Shown here: one piece after another, positions 1-5,706 of the stretch
Layout of the letters: every line of letters begins with the position of its first letter
Numbering within the stretch: position 1 is the stretch's first letter
Source: Pseudomonadota bacterium
Lineage (GTDB): Bacteria > Pseudomonadota > Alphaproteobacteria > Azospirillales > Azospirillaceae
DNA length: 9,163 bases
Reading direction: 5' to 3'
Assembly: GCA_023413605.1 (NCBI GenBank)
Contig: JAEZPL010000436.1
Coordinates: 1 to 9,163, forward strand
The notes under the pieces: generated by a model
The model's database searches: none
Seen by the model: only the letters and a program-made list of their open reading frames with translations
Told to the model about the DNA's origin: nothing
Translations under genes and position numbers: made by a program

Positions 1-738
1 GCGGCCCGCGCGCTCCGGGATCTTGGTCACGACCAGTTCGGCGATGATCTCGTCGATGGTGCCGGCGGTGCTGTCCACCGGGAAGGTGATGTTCTTCTCG
101 CCCAGCGAGCGGTAGCGCTTGCCGTCCTTGGCGAAGTACAGCGGTACGATGGGAATGTCCTCGCGCTTGGAATAGCGCCAGATGTCCAGTTCGGTCCAAT
201 GCAGCAGCGGGTGGATGCGGACGTGGGTGCCTTCCTCGAACCGGGTCTTGTAATGGTCCCAGAACTCCGCCGGCTGGTCCTTCACATCCCAGTCGCCTTC
301 CAGCGAGCGGGGGGAGAAGACACGCTCCTTGGCGCGGGTCGCCTGCTCGTCGCGGCGGATGCCGACCATGACGCCCTGGTACTTGCCGTTGTGCAGCAGG
401 TTCTTCAGCCCCTCCGTCTTGCGCGCGGCGGCGCGGGTCAGCGGCGGCAGGGTTTGGTCCATCTCCTCTTCCGGCGGGCACTGCTCGACGACGAGGTCGA
501 GGTCCCATTCCTTCGCGACGCGGTCGCGGAACTGATAGACCTCCGGCAGTTCCATGCCGGTGTCCAGTTGCACGACCGGGAACGGCACGCGCCCGAAGAA
601 CGCCTTGCGGCAGAGCCAGAGCAGAGCGTTGCTGTCCTTGCCGATCGACCACAGCAGAGCCAGCTTGTCGATGCGGTTGTAGGCCTCGCGGAGGATGTAG
701 ATGCTCTGGCTCTCAAGATGGTCGAGATCGGCAGTCAT
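1..738 (-). CDS. cysD: CysD, sulfate adenylyltransferase (ATP sulfurylase) small subunit, C-terminus cut by window edge
   Basis: This protein forms adenosine 5'-phosphosulfate (APS) from ATP and sulfate in the cytoplasm, normally as a heterodimer with the GTPase subunit CysN. Reading leftward from an ATG at 738, 246 codons stay open to base 1. The family is about 300 residues long, so the last 50 or so are missing. The protein starts MTADLDHLESQSIYILREAY. The PP-loop nucleotide-binding motif SIGKDS lies at residues 31-36, followed by the family stretch LLWLCRKAFFG and then PFPVVQLDTGMELPEVY. A later segment reads RIHPLLHWTELDIWRYSKRE, which is typical of CysD. Its ATG overlaps the cysH stop (ATGA, 735-738), so translation is probably coupled and cysH-cysD form one leftward operon. 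I expect cysN just beyond the left edge. The nodulation paralogue NodP is very similar in sequence. The cysH neighbour favours the biosynthetic role. Confidence 0.95.
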   Translation of the reverse strand, partial: MTADLDHLESQSIYILREAYNRIDKLALLWSIGKDSNALLWLCRKAFFGRVPFPVVQLDTGMELPEVYQFRDRVAKEWDLDLVVEQCPPEEEMDQTLPPLTRAAARKTEGLKNLLHNGKYQGVMVGIRRDEQATRAKERVFSPRSLEGDWDVKDQPAEFWDHYKTRFEEGTHVRIHPLLHWTELDIWRYSKREDIPIVPLYFAKDGKRYRSLGEKNITFPVDSTAGTIDEIIAELVVTKIPERAGR

Positions 739-1469
739 GGTGCGGTTCCGGTCTTGGAGAAGGTGTGAATGCCGCATTCGGTCTTGGCGGAGCCGGCCCA
801 GCGGCCGGACCGCGGATCCGCACCGGGAGCGACACGCTCGGTGCAGGTAAAGCAGCCGATGGACAGGAATCCGTCGGCCTCAAGCGGGTGGCGCGGAAGG
901 TCGCGCCGGATGAATTCGTGCTCGATCCGCTCGCGGTCCCAGAAAGCGAGCGGGTTGACCTTGATGCGGCCCGTCCCCTCCTCGTCCTCGAACAACGGCA
1001 GGGCCGCGCGGGTGGACGCCTGGAAGCGCTTGCGCCCGGTCACCCAGGCGTCGACCCCGGACAGCGCGCGGTCGAGCGGGACGGTCTTGCGCAGATGGCA
1101 ACAGGCGTCGTGGGATCGGGTGAAAAGCAGACTGTCGGGATCGCCGGCCGCCAGATCCTCCGGCGTCGGGCCGATGGTCCGCACGTCGGTGAGGCCGAGC
1201 GTCGCCACCAACGTGTCGCGGTAGCGCAGCGTCTCCCCGAACAGCTTCCCGGTGTTGATGAAGAACACGGGGAAGGACGGGTCGGCCTCGGCCGCCATGG
1301 CCAGAAGCACCGCGGATTCCGTTCCGAAGGAGGAAACCACAGCGATGCGGCCGGGAAATTGCTCGTGCACGAGCGCGCCGAGCAGCGCCGCCCCGTCGAG
1401 CCGTCCGTAGCGCGCGGTCAGTTCCGCGACGCGGGCGGAGCCCTTGGCCTCAACAGTTCCATCGAGCAT
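735..1469 (-). CDS. cysH: CysH, assimilatory APS reductase with [4Fe-4S] cysteines
   Basis: This cytoplasmic thioredoxin- or glutaredoxin-dependent reductase converts activated sulfate to sulfite. From the ATG at 1469 it has 244 residues, normal for the family. Visible features are a PP-loop-like SSFGTES at residues 46-52, a CysCys pair at 123-124 (DACCHLRK), Cys206-x2-Cys209 (GCFTCTE), and a C-terminal KTECGIH with the catalytic Cys232. The CC...CxxC set ligates a [4Fe-4S] cluster and marks the APS-using subgroup (EC 1.8.4.10); enzymes using PAPS lack those cysteines. The start is uncertain. An in-frame GTG at 1487 adds six residues (MSRQSA) but has no purine-rich site before it, whereas the ATG follows GAGTAGG at 9-bp spacing. 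The stop overlaps the cysD start by 4 bp. The GTG also sits in an imperfect inverted repeat (1482-1497), another reason to prefer the ATG. Confidence 0.94.
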   Translation of the reverse strand: MLDGTVEAKGSARVAELTARYGRLDGAALLGALVHEQFPGRIAVVSSFGTESAVLLAMAAEADPSFPVFFINTGKLFGETLRYRDTLVATLGLTDVRTIGPTPEDLAAGDPDSLLFTRSHDACCHLRKTVPLDRALSGVDAWVTGRKRFQASTRAALPLFEDEEGTGRIKVNPLAFWDRERIEHEFIRRDLPRHPLEADGFLSIGCFTCTERVAPGADPRSGRWAGSAKTECGIHTFSKTGTAP

Positions 1470-1503
1470 GGCCGATTGCCTACTCACTAAGTGGAGTATT
1501 TAT

Positions 1504-1516
1504 TGTGATTTGCACA
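1504..1516. promoter_or_regulatory. Short inverted repeat, possible regulator half-sites (TGTG-N5-CACA)
   Basis: TGTG at 1504-1507 and CACA at 1513-1516 are separated by ATTTG. The arms extend imperfectly outward to 5 of 6 matching pairs. The shape resembles a compressed CRP/FNR-type site, but the spacing is one base short of the usual six, so this is only a candidate operator close to the cysH start. Confidence 0.25.
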
Positions 1517-1536
1517 TTAACACCGGTTTTACGCCG

Positions 1537-1547
1537 TTGCAATGCAA
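1537..1547. promoter_or_regulatory. Palindrome TTGCA-a-TGCAA in the divergent control region
   Basis: Perfect 5-bp arms flank one central base. It lies about midway between the two divergent starts and beside a second inverted repeat (AATACA at 1547-1552, TGTATT at 1562-1567). Symmetry and placement in an AT-rich intergenic region make a transcription-factor site plausible. The identity of the factor is unknown. Confidence 0.3.
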
Positions 1548-1595
1548 ATACATTGTCTATTTGTATTATAGGTTTATGTGAGTTTGTGAAATTTG

Positions 1596-1624
1596 TTGAT
1601 TGGGGCATGGCCTCGCGCTTAAAT
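1596..1624 (+). promoter_or_regulatory. Candidate sigma70-type promoter of the rightward cys operon
   Basis: TTGATT (1596-1601) and TTAAAT (1619-1624) are separated by exactly 17 bp, each matching four of six consensus positions. A start near 1631 would leave an untranslated leader of about 47 bases before the ATG at 1678, which has its own strong ribosome-binding site. This is a motif match only. The weak second position of the -10 would fit a promoter needing an activator. Confidence 0.35.
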
Positions 1625-1677
1625 GCCGCCATGACGCCTATTCACGCTCCGCTCAGTGTGTTTTTCGGGAGGCACCG

Positions 1678-2235
1678 ATGATCCCCATCGCGCTGGATCC
1701 TGCGCACGTGCGCATCGCACTGGCCGGGCAAGGTCCGCTGGCGAAACGCCGGCTGACCCAGCTTTTGGACGGCGGGGCAAGCCCGGCGGTCTATTCACCG
1801 CAGCCGGATGCGGATTTCACAGCCTTGGCCGGCGACGCGCTGGTAAGGTCCCTGCCCTCGCCCGCCGATCTGGCCGGCGTGCAGGTGCTGTTCGTGGTGG
1901 GACTGGACGACGCGGTGGCCGAGGGCCTCGCGGTCCAGGCGCGCGAACGCGGCATCCTTGTGAATGTGGAGGATGTGGTTCCGCTGTGTGATTTCCACGC
2001 GCCGTCTGTGATACGCCGCGGCGACCTGCTGATGACCGTCTCCACGGGCGGCAAGAGCCCGGCGCTCGCCCAGATGGTGCGCGAGCGGCTGGAGGCGCTG
2101 TTCCCCGCCTCCTGGTCGGAACGGCTGACGGAGATCGCCGCTCTGCGCGACCGCCTGCGCGCCGAGGGCGCCAAGGGGCCGGACGTGCTGCGGGCCACGC
2201 GCGACTTCATCGCCGGCAAGGGGTGGCTGCCATGA
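1678..2235 (+). CDS. Precorrin-2 dehydrogenase / sirohydrochlorin ferrochelatase (CysG N-terminal-type, single domain)
   Basis: This protein catalyses the last steps of sirohaem synthesis: NAD-dependent oxidation of precorrin-2 to sirohydrochlorin and probably iron insertion. It has 185 residues and corresponds to the N-terminal half of enterobacterial CysG, or to yeast Met8p. A nucleotide-binding turn AGQGPLAKRR lies at residues 16-25. NVED at 96-99 places Asp99 where CysG has its catalytic Asp104. STGGKSPALA at 122-131 puts Thr123 at the position of CysG Ser128. The ATG at 1678 is chosen because GGGAGG (1667-1672) precedes it by 5 bp; a longer in-frame extension to 1600 lacks a ribosome-binding site and family similarity. 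The stop overlaps the cobA start (ATGA), indicating coupling. The methyltransferase half is the next gene, so this genome carries CysG split in two. Chelatase activity is inferred from the family. Confidence 0.92.
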   Translation: MIPIALDPAHVRIALAGQGPLAKRRLTQLLDGGASPAVYSPQPDADFTALAGDALVRSLPSPADLAGVQVLFVVGLDDAVAEGLAVQARERGILVNVEDVVPLCDFHAPSVIRRGDLLMTVSTGGKSPALAQMVRERLEALFPASWSERLTEIAALRDRLRAEGAKGPDVLRATRDFIAGKGWLP

Positions 2236-3080
2236 CTTTTCCCGCCCTGTCGCGGCTTCCGGCCTTCGAGGCCGGGACCGTCTGGCTGGCCGGCGCCGGC
2301 CCCGGCGATCCGGGGCTGTTGACGCTTCTGGCCGCCAAGGCGCTGGCCGAGGCCGACGTGATCGTGCACGACGCGCTGGTCGGCGACGGCATCCTGGACA
2401 TGGCGAACCCCGACGCCGAGCGCATCGACGTGGGCAAGCGCGCCGGCCGTGCCTCGCCGAAGCAGGAGGACATCAACGCGCGGCTGGTCGAGCTGGCGCG
2501 GCGCGGCCTGCGGGTGCTGCGGCTGAAGGGCGGCGACCCCTTCGTCTTCGGGCGCGGCGGCGAGGAATGCCTGGCGCTGGCCCAGGCCGAAATCCCCTTC
2601 CGCGTGGTGCCCGGCGTGACGTCGGGCATCGGCGGGCTGGCTTACGCCGGCATCCCGGTGACCCACCGCGGCTTCGGCACCACGGCGACCTTCGTCACCG
2701 GCCACGACAAGGCCGGCGGGCTGCCGGCCGACCTGGATTGGAACGTTCTGGCCCGGATGCCCGGCGCGCTGGTGTTCTACATGGCGCTCGGCACCCTGGA
2801 AACGATCGCGGAGCGGCTGGTGGCCGCCGGCAAGCCGCCGATGACCCCGGTCGCCATCGTGTCCAGCGCCAGCACCAAGGCGCAGAGCGTCGTCGAGACC
2901 AATCTTGCCCATTGCGCGCGGGATGTCGTCCGGCATCAGGCCAAGCGCCCCGCCATCATCGTGGTCGGCGAGGTCGTACGGCTGCGCGGCTGGATTTCCG
3001 AATGGCAGCAAACCCATTCGCAACAAACAGGGCAGCAAACGGCTACCCACCCCCTTTCCACCATCGCCGTGTCGGCGTGA
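2232..3080 (+). CDS. cobA: CobA, uroporphyrinogen-III C-methyltransferase (SUMT)
   Basis: This enzyme transfers two methyl groups from S-adenosylmethionine to uroporphyrinogen III, giving precorrin-2, the substrate of the upstream gene product. It has 282 residues, slightly long for stand-alone SUMT. Family signatures are VWLAGAGPGDPGLLTL near residues 17-32, RLKGGDPFVFGRGGEE near 97-112, and GVTSGIGGLAYAGIPVTHRG following. The ATG at 2232 overlaps the preceding stop; a GTG at 2223 would add only three residues. The last 26 residues lie beyond the family core, are rich in Gln and Thr, and contain QQT three times (259-261, 264-266, 268-270), encoded by near-identical 9-bp units. Precorrin-2 can also feed cobalamin synthesis, but the sulfite reductase context makes sirohaem the likely end product here. 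Confidence 0.95.
   Translation: MTFPALSRLPAFEAGTVWLAGAGPGDPGLLTLLAAKALAEADVIVHDALVGDGILDMANPDAERIDVGKRAGRASPKQEDINARLVELARRGLRVLRLKGGDPFVFGRGGEECLALAQAEIPFRVVPGVTSGIGGLAYAGIPVTHRGFGTTATFVTGHDKAGGLPADLDWNVLARMPGALVFYMALGTLETIAERLVAAGKPPMTPVAIVSSASTKAQSVVETNLAHCARDVVRHQAKRPAIIVVGEVVRLRGWISEWQQTHSQQTGQQTATHPLSTIAVSA
3006..3041 (+). repeat. Three near-identical 9-bp units encoding QQT in the cobA tail
   Basis: CAGCAAACC (3006-3014), CAACAAACA (3021-3029) and CAGCAAACG (3033-3041) lie in frame in the 3' end of cobA. They are less GC-rich than the surrounding coding sequence. They encode a polar tail that is probably disordered and outside the catalytic fold. Confidence 0.6.
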
Positions 3081-3104
3081 CTGATTGTTCGAGGAGTTGA
3101 AGGC

Positions 3105-3416
3105 ATGGCGTTGAAGGATGCGGCCCCGAAGGCCATCACCGGGAACCGGCTGCGCGACGGCGAAGTTGTTTTCTTCCAGTCCGAGGGCGTGTGGGTCGAG
3201 CGGTTCGAAGACGCCGCCCTGTTCGACGGCGACGAGGCCGAAGCCGCGTTGGCCGCCGCGAAGGCGCAGGCCGACCGCGACCAGTACGCCGTCGACGTCT
3301 ACGCCTTCGACGTCACCGTCACCGGCGGCACCCGCATCCCCGTGAAGACGCGCGAGCGAATCCGCGCGCTGGGCCCCACCGTCCGCACCGATCTCGGCAA
3401 GCAGGCCGCGGCCTGA
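3105..3416 (+). CDS. DUF2849 family protein of the sulfite reductase operon
   Basis: This small acidic protein of 103 residues has no established function. The family (Pfam DUF2849) is known mainly from alphaproteobacteria, typically encoded just before cysI. Visible segments are KAITGNRLRDGEVVFFQ near the N-terminus, WVERFEDAALFDGDEAEAAL in the middle, and VDVYAFDVTVTGGTRIPVKT near the C-terminus. No cysteines, signal peptide or membrane segment are present, so it is unlikely to bind an iron-sulfur cluster itself. GAGGAG at 3091-3096 gives a good ribosome-binding site 8 bp before the ATG. It lies 24 bp after cobA and 47 bp before cysI, in the same operon. A role as partner or assembly factor of the sulfite reductase is inferred from position only. 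Confidence 0.88.
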   Translation: MALKDAAPKAITGNRLRDGEVVFFQSEGVWVERFEDAALFDGDEAEAALAAAKAQADRDQYAVDVYAFDVTVTGGTRIPVKTRERIRALGPTVRTDLGKQAAA

Positions 3417-3449
3417 CCTGGCTGCCTGACTTGGCGGCCTGACCTCCTT
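3411..3449 (+). repeat. Three 13-bp tandem units (GCCTGAC...) spanning the DUF2849 stop and the gap before cysI
   Basis: GCCTGAC recurs at 3411, 3424 and 3437, an exact 13-bp period. Units 1 and 2 differ at two positions and unit 3 is diverged at its end. Because 13 is not a multiple of three, the TGA in each unit (3414, 3427, 3440) falls in a different frame, so translation in any rightward frame stops here. The first TGA is the DUF2849 stop and the third is the in-frame stop upstream of cysI. Unit 3 runs into ACCTCCTTTA (3442-3451), identical to the anti-Shine-Dalgarno region of 16S rRNA. Confidence 0.7.
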
Positions 3450-3463
3450 TAAGGGCGAGTTTC

Positions 3464-5152
3464 ATGAACCACATCGCGCCCGGCCGCCACGCCGGGGTTT
3501 ACACCTACGACGAGATCGACCGCCGTTTCGTGGCGGAGCGCGTGGAGCAGTTCCGCGCCCAGGTCGAGCGCCGCCTGTCCGGCGAGCTGACGGAGGAGGA
3601 GTTCAAGCCCCTGCGTCTGATGAACGGCCTGTACCTCCAGCTTCACGCCTACATGCTGCGCATCGCCGTGCCTTACGGCGTGATGACCTCGCGCCAGATG
3701 CGCAAGCTGGCCGAGATCGGCCGCACGTACGACAAGGGCTACGGCCACTTCACCACGCGCCAGAACCTGCAGTTCAACTGGATCAAGCTGGAGGAGACTC
3801 CGGACATTCTGAACCAGCTGGCCGAGGTGGACATGCACGCGCTGCAGACCAGCGGCAACTGCGTGCGCAACGTCACCACCGACCAGTTCGTCGGCGCCGC
3901 CAAGGATGAACTGGTGGACGGTCGCGTCTACGCCGAGATCCTGCGGCAGTGGACGACGCTGCACCCCGAATTCACCTATCTGCCGCGCAAGTTCAAGATC
4001 GCCATCATGGGATCCGAGAAGGACCGCGCGGCCATCCGAGTCCATGACGTCGGCGTGATCGCCAAGCGCAACGACCAGGGCGAGATCGGCTTCGCCTTCT
4101 ACGCGGGCGGCGGGCTCGGGCGCTCGCCCTTCATCGGCAAGCTGATCCGCGAGTGGGTGCCGGAAGAGGACTTCGTCGCCTACCTCGAAGCCATCCTGCG
4201 CGTCTACAACCAGTACGGTCGGCGCGACAACATCTACAAGGCGCGCATCAAGATCCTCGTCCACGAGCTGGGCCAGGAGAAGTTCACCGCCGAGGTGGAG
4301 GAGGAGTTCGCGCGGCTGCGCGGGCCGAAATACCGCCTCGCGCCGGAGATCGTCGCCGAAATCCGCCAGCACTTCGCGCCCCCGCCCTTCGAAGACCTGC
4401 CGGCCACGTCGGTTTCCTTCGACGCCGCCAAGGCGCGGAACGACGCCTTCGCCCGCTGGGTCGCCGTGAACGTGACGGAGCACAAGGCGCCGGGCTACGC
4501 CGTCGCGACCATCTCTCTGAAGCCCGCCGGCGGCATCCCCGGCGACGCCACGTCGGAGCAGATGGACCTCGTCGCCGACCTCGCCGACCGCTACAGCTTC
4601 GGCGAAATCCGCGTCGCCCACACACAGAACCTCGTGCTGGCGCACGTCAAACAGGACGACCTGTTCGCCCTGTGGACGGCGCTGGAGGAGGCTGGCCTCG
4701 GCACCGCCAACGTCGGGCTGATCGGCGACATCATCGCCTGCCCCGGCCTCGACTACTGCGCGCTGGCCAACGCCCGCTCCATCCCGCTGGCGCAGGCCAT
4801 CTCGGCCCGCTTCGCCGACCCGACGCGGCAGCAGGCCATCGGCGAGCTTGGCATCAAGATCAGCGGCTGCATCAACGCCTGCGGCCATCACCACGTCGGC
4901 GCCATCGGAATCCTGGGCGTGGATAAGAAAGGCGAGGAGTTCTACCAGATCACCGTCGGCGGCGACCCGACGCTGACCACGGCCATCGGCGCCATCCTCG
5001 GCCCGGCGGTGACCGCCGACGAGACGGTGGACGCAATCGAGGCCATCGTCGAGGTCTATCTCGCCAACCGCCAGGACGGGGAACGTTTCCTCGACACGCT
5101 GAAGCGCACCGGCCACGGCCCGTTCAAGGAGAGAGTCTATGCCGCTCATTAA
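3464..5152 (+). CDS. cysI: CysI, sirohaem [4Fe-4S] nitrite/sulfite reductase, assimilatory
   Basis: This enzyme reduces sulfite to sulfide with six electrons, using sirohaem bridged to a [4Fe-4S] cluster. It has 562 residues, normal for the family, with two related halves. The first contains FTTRQNLQFNW (from residue 96) and TSGNCVRN (129-136). The second contains AHTQNLVLAHV (HTQNLVL at 386-392). Cluster ligands are Cys426 and Cys432 (ACPGLDYC), then Cys469 and Cys473 (SGCINACGHHHVG). The third in-frame codon group upstream is a TGA at 3440, which bounds the start; AAGGG at 3451-3455 lies 8 bp before the ATG. The window has no cysJ flavoprotein, so electrons probably come from ferredoxin or another carrier. 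Context (cysH, cysD, sirohaem genes) favours sulfite over nitrite. The protein overlaps the next gene by 14 bp. Confidence 0.95.
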   Translation: MNHIAPGRHAGVYTYDEIDRRFVAERVEQFRAQVERRLSGELTEEEFKPLRLMNGLYLQLHAYMLRIAVPYGVMTSRQMRKLAEIGRTYDKGYGHFTTRQNLQFNWIKLEETPDILNQLAEVDMHALQTSGNCVRNVTTDQFVGAAKDELVDGRVYAEILRQWTTLHPEFTYLPRKFKIAIMGSEKDRAAIRVHDVGVIAKRNDQGEIGFAFYAGGGLGRSPFIGKLIREWVPEEDFVAYLEAILRVYNQYGRRDNIYKARIKILVHELGQEKFTAEVEEEFARLRGPKYRLAPEIVAEIRQHFAPPPFEDLPATSVSFDAAKARNDAFARWVAVNVTEHKAPGYAVATISLKPAGGIPGDATSEQMDLVADLADRYSFGEIRVAHTQNLVLAHVKQDDLFALWTALEEAGLGTANVGLIGDIIACPGLDYCALANARSIPLAQAISARFADPTRQQAIGELGIKISGCINACGHHHVGAIGILGVDKKGEEFYQITVGGDPTLTTAIGAILGPAVTADETVDAIEAIVEVYLANRQDGERFLDTLKRTGHGPFKERVYAAH

Positions 5153-5636
5153 GGACGGCCGCATCGTCGAGGACGACTGGGTGCAGGTTCCGGACGGCGA
5201 GCCCGTGCCCGCCGACCGCCCGGCCATCATCACCTTCGAACGCTGGCAGGCGGAGCGCGACAGCTTCGCCGGCCGCAACGCCGCGCTGGGCGTGCGGGTG
5301 AAGAGCGGCACGCTCGCCCCCGCCATCGCTCCGGACCTGGAGCGCTTCGCGCTGATCGCCGTCGAATTCCCGAAGTTCCGGGACGGCCGTGGCTTCTCCA
5401 CCGCCCGCGAACTGCGGGAGCGCTATGGCTATCAGGGTGAAATCCGCGCCGTCGGGCACATCATCCCCGACCAGTACCAGTTCATGATGCGCACCGGCTT
5501 CACCTCGGCGGAAGCGCCGGAAGGCGCCAACCCGGAGAGCTGGGCGCGGGCGCTGACGGAAATCACCATCGCCTTCCAGCCCTCGCTCGACGACGCGCAG
5601 CCCTTGTCCCTGCTGCGGCGGCGCCTGGGGGCTTAA
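5139..5636 (+). CDS. DUF934 family protein, cysI-associated
   Basis: This 165-residue soluble protein belongs to DUF934, a family of unknown mechanism encoded beside cysI in many proteobacteria. Its most family-like stretch is FPKFRDGRGFSTARELRERY at about residues 78-97, followed by GYQGEIRAVGHIIPDQYQFM and then MRTGF. The N-terminus starts MPLIKDGRIVEDDW. No cysteines, membrane segment or cofactor motif is seen. The ATG lies 14 bp inside the 3' end of cysI in another frame, with AAGGAG at 5126-5131, 7 bp upstream, so it is tightly coupled to cysI translation. It is the last gene of the operon, followed by a strong terminator. The constant link with cysI suggests a part in sulfite reductase function or assembly, which is inference. 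Confidence 0.92.
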   Translation: MPLIKDGRIVEDDWVQVPDGEPVPADRPAIITFERWQAERDSFAGRNAALGVRVKSGTLAPAIAPDLERFALIAVEFPKFRDGRGFSTARELRERYGYQGEIRAVGHIIPDQYQFMMRTGFTSAEAPEGANPESWARALTEITIAFQPSLDDAQPLSLLRRRLGA

Positions 5637-5645
5637 CGGGCGGAC

Positions 5646-5690
5646 ACAAAAAACCCCTCTCCCGCATCCGGCGGGAGAGGGGTTTTTTGT
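5646..5690. terminator. Bidirectional intrinsic terminator between convergent genes
   Basis: The arms at 5646-5665 and 5671-5690 are perfectly complementary over 20 bp around a 5-base loop (ATCCG). The GC-rich core CCCCTCTCCCGC is flanked by six A on the left and six T on the right, so each strand reads as a stem followed by a U-tract. It begins 9 bp after the DUF934 stop and ends 16 bp before the stop of the leftward desaturase gene, so it can end both transcripts. Confidence 0.95.
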
Positions 5691-5706
5691 TGGCTTACGC
5701 TTTTGC

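Larger units (their letters stand above)
1470..1677. promoter_or_regulatory. AT-rich divergent control region between cysH and the sirohaem/sulfite reductase operon
   Basis: These roughly 200 bp hold no gene and separate leftward cysH-cysD from the rightward operon. The part from about 1497 to 1600 is markedly AT-rich against GC-rich surroundings. It contains several short inverted repeats: TGTG-5bp-CACA (1504-1516), TTGCA-a-TGCAA (1537-1547) and AATACA-9bp-TGTATT (1547-1567). On the minus strand a perfect TATAAT occurs at 1565-1570, but no good -35 stands 16-18 bp upstream of it. Such symmetric AT-rich elements are what a LysR-type regulator such as CysB or Cbl, or a CRP/FNR-like protein, could use. 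No specific regulator can be named from sequence alone. The layout suggests both arms of the pathway are controlled from one site. Confidence 0.7.

Noticed and set aside
1..738. NodP (nodulation paralogue) instead of CysD
   Set aside because: The two families cannot be told apart by motif, but coupling to cysH and the sulfate-assimilation context favour CysD.
765..1490. 241-codon plus-strand frame opposite cysH
   Set aside because: The minus strand carries the catalytic cysteines of CysH; the antisense frame has no recognisable domain.
1600..1677. Longer N-terminus for the precorrin-2 dehydrogenase
   Set aside because: The extra 26 residues are not family-like, have no ribosome-binding site, and cover the promoter-like region; GGGAGG points to the ATG at 1678.
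1791..3050. 419-codon minus-strand frame opposite the sirohaem genes
   Set aside because: It is antisense to two clear family members, with composition typical of shadow frames.
3449..5401. 650-codon open frame on the minus strand opposite cysI
   Set aside because: The plus strand encodes an unmistakable CysI with cluster cysteines. The antisense product is low-complexity in V, D, A, G and R, has no family motif, and arises from GC-rich third positions.
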